Source: Butyrivibrio sp. NC3005
GTDB lineage: Bacteria > Bacillota > Clostridia > Lachnospirales > Lachnospiraceae
Direction of reading: 5' to 3'
Assembly: GCF_000424545.1 (NCBI RefSeq)
Contig: NZ_AUKC01000026.1
Coordinates: 1 to 56,755 of the forward strand
Length of the DNA: 56,755 nucleotides
Numbering within the stretch: the first letter of the stretch is position 1; each line of letters starts with the position of its first letter. The notes beneath the pieces were generated by a model. It worked only from the letters and a program-made list of their open reading frames with translations. It was not told where the DNA came from and ran no database searches. The translations under genes and the position numbers were made by a program. Positions 44,104 to 53,150 of this stretch are shown here, in pieces.

Positions 44104-46248
44104 ATGAATCTTAAAACTGCTTATGAACCATACTTTAAAATCGGTGCTGCAATTTCCAGATGGAACTTGCATACCAAGGCGCACATGAAGCTTCTCACAG
44201 AACAGTTTAACAGCTTTACTTGTGAAAATGATATGAAGCCTATGTATTATCTTGATATGGACAAGAATAAAGAAAATCCGGAAAAATATAACTTCGAGCC
44301 TGCTCTTACTTTCGAAAATGCAATACCTTACCTGGAATTTGCCAAAGAAAACGGTATAGCTATGCGTGGCCACACTCTTGTATGGCATAATCAAACTCCA
44401 AAGTGGTTTTTCTGTGAGCATTATAATGAGAACTTTCCTCTTGCTGACAGGCAGACTATTCTAAAAAGACTAGAAAGCTACATTAAAGGGGTTCTTACTT
44501 TTGTTCAAACCAACTATCCCGGTGTTATTTATGCCTGGGATGTTGTAAATGAAATCGTTGATGATGGAGATTTCAGAAAATCAGTCTGGACTAAAACTGT
44601 CGGCAATGACTTTTTTATCAAAGCATTTGAATATGCAAGAAAATATGTAGCTGATGGCGTAGATCTTTTCTACAATGACTACGAAACAGCCCTTGACTGG
44701 AAGAGAGATTTCATTATAGAGCATGTACTGACACCACTTATAGAGAAAAATCTTGTAGATGGAATGGGTATGCAGTCTCATCTTCTTATGGATCATCCAA
44801 ATCTTAATGATTACCAAAAAGCAGTCGAAAGCTACGGTGCACTAGGTCTTAAACTTCACATAACCGAACTTGATATGCACAATGCAAATCCTTCCAAAGA
44901 GTCTATGCATAAGCTTGCACTTAGATACAAAGATTTCTTCAAAATCTATCTTGATGCAAAGAAATCCGGAAAGGCTAATATTACAAGCGTTACCTTCTGG
45001 AATCTTCTTGATGAAGACAGCTGGCTTTCCGGTTTTAGAAGAGAAACAAGCTATCCTTTATTATTTAAAGGTAAGTGCGAAGCAAAAGAAGCATACTATG
45101 CAGTATTAAGTGCGGTATTACTGCCAGACACAAATACTGCAGATGATGAAAATTCATCACAAAATTATATAGATGCATATTTGTCTGATTCAATAGATAA
45201 ATGGTCTCCAAACTACAAGGAAGAAGACTATTTAGTTCAAGGTATGCCTCAAAATAAATCTATGATTAAAATGTTTCGTGAAAACATCTGGCAAGATAAC
45301 GAATATACTTACGAAGCATCCTACGGCTTTATTCCAAATGTCTTTGCATACCTTCATCCAGACACTGATATACGCCCATGTATGCTGGTCGTTCCAGGCG
45401 GCGGATACTGCATGTGCTGCTCTCATGAGGGAGAACTACCTGCTATGGAGTTTTATAACCGTGGCATGAATGTACTTGTTCTTAGCTATACAACAGACAT
45501 CACCATGTCCGTTCCGCTTAAGAAACAGCCACTTAACGACATTTCAAGAGCTGTAAGATTTATAAGAAAAAATGCAGAAAAATATAACATCGATCCTGAG
45601 AAACTCTTTATCACAGGTTTTTCTGCAGGAGCTCATGTATGCGGAAGCCTTGCGGTTCACTTTGAAGATATAGTAGATACCGATTCTGAATACAACCAAA
45701 TATCCAATAGGCCAACTGGTGTTATACTATCTTACCCAGTTATCACTACAGGCGAGTTTACTCACAAGGATTCAGTAAAGACTCTTCTTGGTGACAACCC
45801 TACAGACGAAGAACTTTTATATTTTTCTTTGGAAAAACAAGTTAAAGACAATACTCCGCCATGTTTTATCTGGCAAACTCAAGATGATGAGGGTGTTCCT
45901 GTAGAAAACAGCTATCTCTTCGCTATGGCTCTTCGTAAGAAGAAAATACCATTTGCACACTATGTATTTCCAACGGGACACCATGGTCTATCGATTGCCA
46001 ATAATACATTTTTCAAAGGCTGGTCAGGCGGCGAGTACACAATGGAACAAACAATGCGTGCTGCTTTTAATGTCAAAGAAAACAAAGGAGTTAATGTCTC
46101 AGAGCAAAGAAGAAAAGAACTTATAGAACAGTTCTTTAGCGGTAATGATTTCCAGGGAAATGGAATTGATATGAGTCTAAAAAATGATGTAGGCTTATGG
46201 TCAGATCTTGCATGGGCATGGATAAGGCGAGTTTCTGAATATAAGTGA
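44104..46248 (+). CDS. Bifunctional GH10 xylanase fused to an alpha/beta-hydrolase esterase
   Basis: 714 residues. The N-terminal GH10 barrel (about 1-340) has the acid/base Glu150 in WDVVNEIVDD and the nucleophile Glu255 in LHITELDMHN. The C-terminal domain (about 400-700) is an esterase: oxyanion PGGGY (431-435), nucleophile Ser507 in GFSAGAHVCG, Asp in DDEGVP (about 590) and His in GHHGLS. No signal peptide, so it works inside the cell on imported acylated xylo-oligosaccharides, cutting the chain and removing acetyl or feruloyl groups. AGAGGGGGTACT precedes the ATG. It is transcribed alone and followed by R2 and R1 repeats. Confidence 0.92.
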   Translation: MNLKTAYEPYFKIGAAISRWNLHTKAHMKLLTEQFNSFTCENDMKPMYYLDMDKNKENPEKYNFEPALTFENAIPYLEFAKENGIAMRGHTLVWHNQTPKWFFCEHYNENFPLADRQTILKRLESYIKGVLTFVQTNYPGVIYAWDVVNEIVDDGDFRKSVWTKTVGNDFFIKAFEYARKYVADGVDLFYNDYETALDWKRDFIIEHVLTPLIEKNLVDGMGMQSHLLMDHPNLNDYQKAVESYGALGLKLHITELDMHNANPSKESMHKLALRYKDFFKIYLDAKKSGKANITSVTFWNLLDEDSWLSGFRRETSYPLLFKGKCEAKEAYYAVLSAVLLPDTNTADDENSSQNYIDAYLSDSIDKWSPNYKEEDYLVQGMPQNKSMIKMFRENIWQDNEYTYEASYGFIPNVFAYLHPDTDIRPCMLVVPGGGYCMCCSHEGELPAMEFYNRGMNVLVLSYTTDITMSVPLKKQPLNDISRAVRFIRKNAEKYNIDPEKLFITGFSAGAHVCGSLAVHFEDIVDTDSEYNQISNRPTGVILSYPVITTGEFTHKDSVKTLLGDNPTDEELLYFSLEKQVKDNTPPCFIWQTQDDEGVPVENSYLFAMALRKKKIPFAHYVFPTGHHGLSIANNTFFKGWSGGEYTMEQTMRAAFNVKENKGVNVSEQRRKELIEQFFSGNDFQGNGIDMSLKNDVGLWSDLAWAWIRRVSEYK

Positions 46249-46269
46249 CAAAAAGTCATACTTTATTGT

Positions 46270-46417
46270 TTCTATATAGTCCGTTTTACTGTTTGTATAT
46301 TTCGTCGCAGACACGCTTCCGCTTGATTATAAACGTAGTGGTACGTAATGCGCTAAAAAACAGCGCACAAGTACCAACGTTTATAAACAGTTCTGCTCAT
46401 GAAATATTAAAAGCCAG
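46270..46417 (+). repeat. Structured dispersed element R2, copy 3 (short form)
   Basis: Head and tail as in copy 2, but the internal hairpins are missing. Only TGCGCT-AAAAAAC-AGCGCA remains between them. The whole copy can fold as one long hairpin: TTATAAACGT pairs with ACGTTTATAA, TGGTAC with GTACCA, ATATTTC with GAAATAT and GCAGA with TCTGC. It lies 22 bp after the GH10-esterase stop. Confidence 0.85.
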
Positions 46418-46455
46418 TAAAACTAATCTACTAAGTATTCAAAACAATAAAGTAT

Positions 46456-46580
46456 GACTTCTTGCTGAGATTTATGATAATCACCAGCAAGAATCCTGCT
46501 TCACAGGACAAAATTTGTCTTGACGACAAATTTTGGTCTGGTACGGTTATTAATTTTCCTGATGAAAACAATAACCTATA
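46456..46580 (+). repeat. Structured dispersed element R1, copy A
   Basis: About 125 bp, very similar to 47985-48109 and 53336-53460. Stems include CTTGCTG/CAGCAAG, TCCTG/CAGGA, AAAATTTGTC/GACAAATTTT and GGTTATT/AATAACC around a conserved TTCCTGATGAAAA loop. It lies between convergent genes, next to R2 copy 3. Confidence 0.85.
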
Positions 46581-46588
46581 GGTTTTTG

Positions 46589-47182
46589 TCACTTTTCTTT
46601 AATGTTACCTTTTCTAATATTCTCCTGAATCACTTTGTCTATTACTTCCTGAAACAACTTTTCAGAACCAAGTCTTGTTTTGGCCTGTCTTCCATAGACC
46701 TTTTTTGCAGTAACTTCATGCTCTTTCCAATCTTCGCCTCCATTACTGTTATTCAAAATCAAAGGCTGGAGGTTATCCATTGCATGGGCAAACTTTGATT
46801 CTGGTGTTTCATATGCTTCAAACTCATCAAAAAGTGCTATCAATTCTTTCTTCTGATCGTCCGGCAAAATAGAAAAGATTCTTTCCTTTGCCTTATCTTC
46901 TCTTTCTTTCTGAGTTTTAAGTCCCTCTGCATCATAGGCATAGGTATCTCCGGCATCAATTTCCACTACATCATGAATCAGGCACATAAGCATGACTTTT
47001 GCGATATCCACTTTTTCATTAGCATGCTCCTTCAACAGATATGCCATAAGTGCCATATGCCATGCATGTTCTGCATCATTCTCATTTCTTCCATGTCCGG
47101 AAAGATGTGTCTGTCTAAAAATATTCTTTTCCTTGTCGATTTCCAGTGCAAAATCGAGCTGTTTCTTTAATCTTTCGTCCAT
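46589..47182 (-). CDS. HD-domain hydrolase (HDDC2/YfbR-like 5'-nucleotidase type)
   Basis: 197 residues. The metal-binding motif is visible as His39 in DAEHAWHMALM and His70-Asp71 in LIHDVVEIDAGD. This matches the HD family of deoxynucleotidases/phosphohydrolases acting on nucleotides. The second metal Asp is probably in FAHAMDNLQPL. It lies 23 bp downstream of a small membrane-protein gene. Confidence 0.88.
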   Translation of the reverse strand: MDERLKKQLDFALEIDKEKNIFRQTHLSGHGRNENDAEHAWHMALMAYLLKEHANEKVDIAKVMLMCLIHDVVEIDAGDTYAYDAEGLKTQKEREDKAKERIFSILPDDQKKELIALFDEFEAYETPESKFAHAMDNLQPLILNNSNGGEDWKEHEVTAKKVYGRQAKTRLGSEKLFQEVIDKVIQENIRKGNIKEK

Positions 47183-47205
47183 TTTTATATCTCCAAAAAA
47201 TCAAT

Positions 47206-47694
47206 TTAATTAATTGTGCGAACACGCTTTTTACTACAGAATGCTGTGAGCATTACAAAATACCAAACAGCCAACATTACTCCGCCTGCAACATAAGAAA
47301 ATTCATGAATTGATGCAAACAAAACTTCACAGTATCTATCCAAAGGTGTAAGAAATATTGCAACTAAAACTGACAATATCATGCCTAGTATACTTATAGC
47401 TAACATCTTTTTGTTTGTGAAAAACTTCAGAACGTTTACATAGAAAACTGTTCCATAAAGCCATAAGCAAAGAACTATCAGTGCATGCGAGCTTCTCTCT
47501 ACAAATCGTCCCTTTAGAACAAAGCTCAGAAGGAAAGCAAATATTACCATTACTATAGCAGGAACATATAATAGCAGTTTACTTATTCCCTCAGTAACTT
47601 TCCTTGTTCTAACAGATGATTCAACACTTTCTGACATAAAAGAGTCTAATAATAAGCAAAAAACTATAAAAATCAAAAAGAATACAAACATCAT
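47206..47694 (-). CDS. Unknown membrane protein, 162 residues
   Basis: Four to five hydrophobic segments over the length, starting at residue 2. There is no signature motif. It is followed after 23 bp by the HD hydrolase gene, so the two are likely co-transcribed. I do not recognise a family. Confidence 0.65.
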   Translation of the reverse strand: MMFVFFLIFIVFCLLLDSFMSESVESSVRTRKVTEGISKLLLYVPAIVMVIFAFLLSFVLKGRFVERSSHALIVLCLWLYGTVFYVNVLKFFTNKKMLAISILGMILSVLVAIFLTPLDRYCEVLFASIHEFSYVAGGVMLAVWYFVMLTAFCSKKRVRTIN

Positions 47695-47865
47695 TCCTAC
47701 CCCTCCGATTTCATGCTTTTCTTCTTTATCAGTTTACTTCTTTATCATATCGTTTTTTGTCATGTAAAAAAAGGGGATAAATATAATTGTTTATTACCGT
47801 ATTTCCCGAATACAGATAATCATTCAATGTAACCATTTACAACCTCCCATTTTCCGCAAATCTTC

Positions 47866-47920
47866 ATGCAAAAAGGCAAAGACCTCTATCATTTCTGAAA
47901 GCGTCTTTGCCTTTTTGCAT
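47866..47920. terminator. Perfect 18-bp inverted repeat in a gene-free region
   Basis: ATGCAAAAAGGCAAAGAC pairs exactly with GTCTTTGCCTTTTTGCAT around a 19-base loop. The T-rich arm gives terminator character, but no gene reads into it. The region 47695-48135 holds this hairpin and repeat R1 copy B, and no open frame with a ribosome-binding site. Confidence 0.5.
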
Positions 47921-47984
47921 ATATAAATTTTTTTCCAAAACAATTTGAAAATATAATACGAATGTGCTATACCTAATATCTTGT

Positions 47985-48109
47985 GACGTCTTCTCATGAT
48001 TCAGGATAATCATCAGCAAGAATCCTGCTTCGCAGGACAAAATTTCTCTTAACGACAAATTTTGGTCTGATACGGTTATTGATTTTCCTGATGAAAACAA
48101 TAACCTATA
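47985..48109 (+). repeat. Structured dispersed element R1, copy B
   Basis: It is highly similar to copies A and C from CAGCAAG onward. Its terminal stem is GGTTATTG/CAATAACC, while copy C has GGTTCTTG/CAAGAACC, a compensatory exchange. The first 20 bases diverge. It ends 26 bp before the EamA start. Confidence 0.85.
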
Positions 48110-48135
48110 TTAAGATATCAGGAAGTGATAGCACG

Positions 48136-49041
48136 ATGAAAAACAATATCAAAGGAATATTATATACAATACTTGGAGCATCTTGTTGGGGACTATCAGG
48201 CTCAATGGGACAATATTTATTCAATGTAGAAAAAATGGACAGCCGATGGCTTGTACCTATAAGACTAAGTTTTTCCGGTATTCTTATAATTCTATACTGC
48301 CTTATAAAACATAAACAAACTGTTTTTAAGCCTTGGAAATCTATCGAAATGGCAAAATGGATGCTTCTTTATGGAATTGGTGGTGTTAGCATCTGTCAGT
48401 TTCTGTATTTTCTTACTATTGAGCTTTCAAATGCTGCCATGGGTACTATACTTCAGGATCTTGCACCGATTTTTATATTGGCATTCACATGCATAGTTTC
48501 AAAAAGATTACCCAGACTATTTGAAATCATATCTATTCTTTTAGCACTAACAGGCGTTTTTCTATTGACAACTCATGGTGATTTCAAACATATTTCATTG
48601 CCGCTTCCTGCTTTAATTGCTGGTATTGGAAGTGCTTTTTGTGTAATGATATACAACGTTCTAGCTCCCAGAATTACCAGTAGCATTCCTGTTATTGTGG
48701 TTCAGGGATGGTCATTTTTAATTGGCGGAGCACTTCTTGGAATAGCATTTCAATCATGGAATTTGCACTATGTTCCAAGTTTTATGGGTATATTCGGAAT
48801 AATCTTTGTTGTCATTGTAGGTAATATTTGCGCATTTACACTATACATAAGCGGAGTATCCAAGATTGGGCCACAAAAGGCAATTCTTTATAGTTTTGCC
48901 GAGCCTATAACAGCTGCTCTTATTTCAACTTTTGTTTTAAAGAGTTTTTTCACTTTTTATGATGCTATAGGTTTTGGTCTTATATTCCTGATGCTGTTTT
49001 TTATAACTTTTGACTCGAAAGATAACACTCCCACAAGCTAA
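48136..49041 (+). CDS. EamA-family (DMT) transporter
   Basis: 301 residues with ten transmembrane segments and the paired EamA halves (GASCWGLSGSMGQYLF at the start, FAEPITAALISTFVLKSFF in the second half). DMT exporters move amino acids or other metabolites; the substrate is unknown. I chose the ATG at 48136, with GGAAGTGA upstream. Upstream in-frame ATGs lie inside repeat R1 and encode only repeat sequence. Confidence 0.88.
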   Translation: MKNNIKGILYTILGASCWGLSGSMGQYLFNVEKMDSRWLVPIRLSFSGILIILYCLIKHKQTVFKPWKSIEMAKWMLLYGIGGVSICQFLYFLTIELSNAAMGTILQDLAPIFILAFTCIVSKRLPRLFEIISILLALTGVFLLTTHGDFKHISLPLPALIAGIGSAFCVMIYNVLAPRITSSIPVIVVQGWSFLIGGALLGIAFQSWNLHYVPSFMGIFGIIFVVIVGNICAFTLYISGVSKIGPQKAILYSFAEPITAALISTFVLKSFFTFYDAIGFGLIFLMLFFITFDSKDNTPTS

Positions 49042-49260
49042 ATCCTCATGGAATCCTTGACTTAACCACCACAATCATTATAAAACTCTCCGTAGTGACC
49101 CGTTTTCCAAACAATTACAACAAAGTATTTTCAACAGCAGTTAGTAAGCATAAGGGTATTGAAATTTCATATGAATATTGGTAGTGTACAAATAGCACTA
49201 CAATATATGATAACAAAACAACGAATTATCACTTTGCTTATAAATAGAAAGGGGAAGGAA

Positions 49261-49461
49261 ATGAAAAAAAACACTGTTTACATTTTGCTTATTATAGTCT
49301 GCGCAGGAGTATTTTTATTCGCTAGTTTATATATCAATTCATTTGTTACACCTGGTCCAAACGCAGCATATATTATCAAAAATATTTTGCAGATTTCATC
49401 ATTAATTATGGCTGGTGTTCTTTCAACATTATTGCACAAAAACCGAAAGAACGAGAACTAA
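49261..49461 (+). CDS. Small membrane protein, 66 residues
   Basis: It has two hydrophobic segments (IVCAGVFLFASLYINSF and ILQISSLIMAGVLSTLL) and a basic C-terminus. GGGGAAGG lies 3 bp before the ATG. A clear terminator follows at 49496. The family is unknown. Confidence 0.65.
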   Translation: MKKNTVYILLIIVCAGVFLFASLYINSFVTPGPNAAYIIKNILQISSLIMAGVLSTLLHKNRKNEN

Positions 49462-49495
49462 ATACACGTCAAAAGTGTTGTTCTATAGCACAAAA

Positions 49496-49525
49496 AATAC
49501 CCGAGAATTAAGGCTCGGGTATTTT
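49496..49525 (+). terminator. Rho-independent terminator
   Basis: AATACCCGAG pairs with CTCGGGTATT around an 8-base loop. It is followed by TTTTT, and lies 35 bp after the small membrane protein gene. Confidence 0.85.
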
Positions 49526-49711
49526 TATCTGCATTTTTTATCATTGATTTTTCTAACTCTTGCAAAAAATCTTCCGTTTCTACTTTATCACAAAGAAGGA
49601 TTTTCTTTCTCTATTAATTCCTACTTCTAAAAGCACAAGTGCATTTACACTCAATAACTGATGCTTGTATCATCACAAATCCATTTCAAATTAGAGATAA
49701 TAATAAAAATC

Positions 49712-49745
49712 TATGACTTCTTGTCACTTTTATTCAGAAACTCGC
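49712..49745. repeat. R3 half-copy
   Basis: TATGACTTCTTGT, then ATTCAGAAACTCGC, matches the left arm of R3 at 3340-3405, but the right arm is missing. It lies just beyond the 3' end of the sugar permease gene. Confidence 0.5.
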
Positions 49746-49755
49746 TGTCAATGCC

Positions 49756-50721
49756 TCATCCCTTTACTGCTCCTGCCATCATACCTTTGACAAGCTTATC
49801 CTGAAAGATAACAAACAGTATTATCATAGGCAAAACTGATAACGTAAGAACTGCCATATTGATTGGAATATTGAGTGAATGTTCGCCCTTAAATTGTCCC
49901 AATGCAAGAGGAAGTGTCTTTTTGGCAGGCGTAATCAGAAATGTATTCGCAAAAGCAAATTCATTCCACATAGAAACACCATTGTATATTGCCAGTGTCG
50001 ATAAACCTGATTTTGCAAGAGGAAGTATCATCAGAAAAAAATTCTGGTAGATATTACACCCGTCAATTTCTGCAGACTCCTCTATTTCTTTAGGGATAGT
50101 CTTCATAAATGCTGTCAGGATAAATACTGACATTGGAAGTGCAAACGCCACGTAAGGCCCTATTAAAGATCCAAGGGTATCATATAACCCTATGTTAGTT
50201 GTAAGCTTGAATATAGGGATCAAAGTTACATGCATAGGTACCGACATCATGGCAACTATTATTGCAAATATAACAGTACTTAACTTAAATCTCATTCTAG
50301 ATAACGGATATGCTGCAAAAGAAGAGATAATCAGCATGAGCAGTAGTGATATAGCTACTACTATGACACTTCTTAAAAAATATCCGAAAAATCCATGTGT
50401 AATAGCTTCTACATAGTTCTGAAAATACCATGGATCAGGCAGATGGAAGACACCTTGCTGCAGCATGTCGAACTGCTTTCTGAAAGAGTTCATTATCATA
50501 AAGAAAAAAGGTGTCAGCGTTATTACAAGCTGTACAATTGCAAACAGTATAGCTATAGTCCAGGCTACTTTGGATTTTATTTTGGATATTCGATACTCGT
50601 CTTTTTGAACTTTATCTATATTTTTAATAGTATCTATTCTACATTCCTTATTCTTCTGATTGTTATTTTCTGTATTATCTACAATCAGTTCCATTTTGAC
50701 TTCCCTTATTTCATCTACCAT
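49756..50721 (-). CDS. Carbohydrate ABC transporter permease (MalG-like)
   Basis: 321 residues. It has a hydrophilic N-terminus of about 45 residues, six transmembrane segments, and the EAA loop reading EIEESAEIDGCNIYQNFFLMILPLAK, which contacts the ATPase. It is the second permease of a CUT1-type sugar importer. AAGGAGG lies 9 bp before the ATG, overlapping the stop region of the first permease. No ATPase gene is present here, so a shared MsmK-like ATPase elsewhere is expected. Confidence 0.93.
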   Translation of the reverse strand: MVDEIREVKMELIVDNTENNNQKNKECRIDTIKNIDKVQKDEYRISKIKSKVAWTIAILFAIVQLVITLTPFFFMIMNSFRKQFDMLQQGVFHLPDPWYFQNYVEAITHGFFGYFLRSVIVVAISLLLMLIISSFAAYPLSRMRFKLSTVIFAIIVAMMSVPMHVTLIPIFKLTTNIGLYDTLGSLIGPYVAFALPMSVFILTAFMKTIPKEIEESAEIDGCNIYQNFFLMILPLAKSGLSTLAIYNGVSMWNEFAFANTFLITPAKKTLPLALGQFKGEHSLNIPINMAVLTLSVLPMIILFVIFQDKLVKGMMAGAVKG

Positions 50722-50722
50722 T

Positions 50723-51634
50723 CTAGTAATCCTCCTTGACCTTGAATACCCTGTTAAAGAACAGAGCTATAGCAGTTATCAGTATGAACATTCCAGCGGC
50801 TACTGTAGAACCATATCCCATATTAAACTGTTGAAATGAGAGCTTGTACATGTAGGTTGCCATAAGTTCTGTAGTTCCTGCAGGACCTCCCTGTGTCATG
50901 TTCCATATCATATCAAAATACTTAAGAGATCCTATAAGCGACATAGTACATGCTGTCTTAAATATTGGACCAAGAAGTGGTATCGCTATGTGTCTAAGAT
51001 ACTGCCGCCTTGTAGCTCCATCTATAATGGCAGCTTCATATATTGTAGTATCTATATTTCCATATCCTGCTATAAAGTAGACCATGTAAAAGGGTGTAAA
51101 CTGCCACGCCATTACACCTATTATTGTAAATAATGCATTGGGAGCCGATCCTAGAAGATCTATAGTAGTCTTTTGCCCCTTGATAAGGGTTACAAGAGAT
51201 GAAACAAGTCCTCCGTTTGTTGCCAGTGCATATACAAAAAGAAATGCTATTGCAACTGAACTCATTAGATATGGTAGAAACCATATTACTTTGAATATAT
51301 TGAATTTCCTGCCACCTGCATCAAGGAAGGTTGCAAGCAGCATTCCCAACGGAATCTGTAATATTATTGAACAAACCATTACGATAAGATTGTGCCCAAA
51401 AGATTTCCAAAACATAGAATCATGAATCAGTGTATTCCAATTTTCCAAACCTATGTATATCCTGTCAGAAGAAATTCCGTTCCATTTGAATCCGCTAATA
51501 ATAAAAGTATCAACAACCGGATATACTATGTATATTGCTATTAGAATAAGTGCAGGCAATAAAAATACAGTAGCAGCTATCGCAGTACTTCTTGCCTTGG
51601 CCTTGGCAAGGCTGTTTTTTTCGACTTTCTCCAT
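50723..51634 (-). CDS. Carbohydrate ABC transporter permease (MalF-like)
   Basis: 303 residues from the ATG at 51634, which has GGAGG 8 bp upstream; an upstream in-frame start would run through the hairpin at 51666-51695. Six transmembrane segments and the EAA loop (IYEAAIIDGATRRQYLRHIAIPLL) mark a CUT1 sugar permease. It is the partner of the next permease, 1 bp away. Confidence 0.93.
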   Translation of the reverse strand: MEKVEKNSLAKAKARSTAIAATVFLLPALILIAIYIVYPVVDTFIISGFKWNGISSDRIYIGLENWNTLIHDSMFWKSFGHNLIVMVCSIILQIPLGMLLATFLDAGGRKFNIFKVIWFLPYLMSSVAIAFLFVYALATNGGLVSSLVTLIKGQKTTIDLLGSAPNALFTIIGVMAWQFTPFYMVYFIAGYGNIDTTIYEAAIIDGATRRQYLRHIAIPLLGPIFKTACTMSLIGSLKYFDMIWNMTQGGPAGTTELMATYMYKLSFQQFNMGYGSTVAAGMFILITAIALFFNRVFKVKEDY

Positions 51635-51665
51635 ATCATTTTCCTCCGGGATGATTCTGCGAAAA

Positions 51666-51695
51666 TGCCCGCAGGAAAGAATCTCCCCGCGGGCA
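51666..51695 (-). terminator. Intercistronic hairpin after the binding-protein gene
   Basis: TGCCCGC pairs with GCGGGCA on the minus strand, with a second small hairpin GACCA/TGGTC before it. Hairpins of this kind after a sugar-binding-protein gene protect its mRNA or partly stop transcription, so the binding protein is made in excess. Confidence 0.6.
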
Positions 51696-51737
51696 ACGAC
51701 CATTTAACCTGGTCACAGTTTATCCTGCCTTTATCTG

Positions 51738-53150
51738 CTATTCTTTTAACGCCTTCTTCATAGCTTCATCCTGTTCTTTTCCTATCTCAAGCGGAGTCTT
51801 TTCCAGTCCGAACAGTTCTGTCATGCAATTCTTGTGAACTTCTGTAACTGATGCAGGAAGATACTGATCATACCACAACTGTACATTAGATGCCTTAAAG
51901 AATTCATCAATAATATACTTATTGTTAGGATCATCAATGTTTTCGTTAAATCCCTTTATTGAAGGAATTGTTCCTGTAGAAAACTGTGCATTATTGTAGG
52001 TATCATCGTTGAAATACTGTGTTGCAAGCACGTAACAGGCATCCAGCATTTCCTGATCTACAGAACCGTCTTTTTTAAAACAGTTAAATGTCAGACCCAT
52101 TCCAATAGCTGTACCGATTTCAACATTCTGTGGTACACCGGACGCTTTAGCTTCTGAATCTTCCGGGAAGCGGAAAACACCAATATTCTTGTTGTACCAT
52201 TCTTCGTTATCAGCCTTTATTCCAGAAACCTGCCATGAACCGTGAAGCATCATAGCTGCTGAACCATCATATAGAAGTGCTCTATCCTGATTATCATCTG
52301 CCGAAAGAGAATTAACACCATCCGGGAAATATCCCTTCTTTACCCATTCCTGGATCTTTTCACCAGCATATATAAAGGCAGGGCTTGTAAATGTTCCGCC
52401 ATTTTCCTGAGTGTATGCTGCATCAAATTCAGCATTGCCTGAATGACGTGCTACAAGATACATATAGTACATAGATCCTGTCCACTTTGACGCATTTGCC
52501 AATGAGAAAGGAATAATTCCCTTTGCCTTAAGTTTGTCACAGACATCTTCAAGTTCATCAATTGTTGTAGGGACTTCAAGTCCAAGATCTGAAAAGATTG
52601 TCTTGTTATAGAAAATATCGCATCCCGTAAGTCCACTATACGGTATAGCCAGCATCTTTCCATCATATGTTGACTGAGCAACAGCTGCATCTACAAAATC
52701 AGGATGGTCATATTTGGCATACATCTCAGTAATATCATTAGCAAAACCTGACTTGTAGTATTCAGCCATAGGTCCTCCGCCCCAATGACAATAAATGTTA
52801 GGTGCTTGTCCTGAACTCATTGCAACTACAAGCTGCTGCTTATAATTATCATTTTGCTGATGAACCTGATTAACCGTTATGTTAGGATAGTCTGCCATAA
52901 ATCTTTTTACTGCACCTTCAACATTCGACTTGCCAGGATCTTCTGTTGAGATATCCCAAAGTGTTATCGTGAGTGGTTCTGTTGTTAACTGTGGGAGGTT
53001 CTTGCCATCTGTCTGTTTGGCACCTGATGATGCACTCTTGTCAGTGCCTTCTTCAGAACCTTTCGGAGTAGATGATGAATTGCTGCAACCTGATAGTGCC
53101 GACACAGTAAGGATGGATGCAAATACTAAGGACATTATCTTTCTTCTCAT
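51738..53150 (-). CDS. Sugar ABC transporter substrate-binding lipoprotein
   Basis: 470 residues. A lipoprotein signal peptide with lipobox SALSGC lies at the N-terminus. The rest is a type 1 solute-binding protein of the CUT1 class, with ITLWDISTEDPGKSN, VAMSSGQAPNIYCHWG and a WQVSGIKADNEEWYNK region. GGAGGAACGGT precedes the ATG. It is the first gene of the operon, divergent from an AraC regulator. Xylo- or other hemicellulose oligosaccharides are the likely ligand, given GH10 and GH43 in the window. Confidence 0.94.
   Translation of the reverse strand: MRRKIMSLVFASILTVSALSGCSNSSSTPKGSEEGTDKSASSGAKQTDGKNLPQLTTEPLTITLWDISTEDPGKSNVEGAVKRFMADYPNITVNQVHQQNDNYKQQLVVAMSSGQAPNIYCHWGGGPMAEYYKSGFANDITEMYAKYDHPDFVDAAVAQSTYDGKMLAIPYSGLTGCDIFYNKTIFSDLGLEVPTTIDELEDVCDKLKAKGIIPFSLANASKWTGSMYYMYLVARHSGNAEFDAAYTQENGGTFTSPAFIYAGEKIQEWVKKGYFPDGVNSLSADDNQDRALLYDGSAAMMLHGSWQVSGIKADNEEWYNKNIGVFRFPEDSEAKASGVPQNVEIGTAIGMGLTFNCFKKDGSVDQEMLDACYVLATQYFNDDTYNNAQFSTGTIPSIKGFNENIDDPNNKYIIDEFFKASNVQLWYDQYLPASVTEVHKNCMTELFGLEKTPLEIGKEQDEAMKKALKE

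Noticed and set aside
47864..48100. Minus-strand frame starting MFSSGKSITVSDQNLS, with a near copy at 53236-53451
   Set aside because: It is a translation of repeat R1 on the opposite strand. The two share sequence only where R1 does, and neither has a ribosome-binding site.
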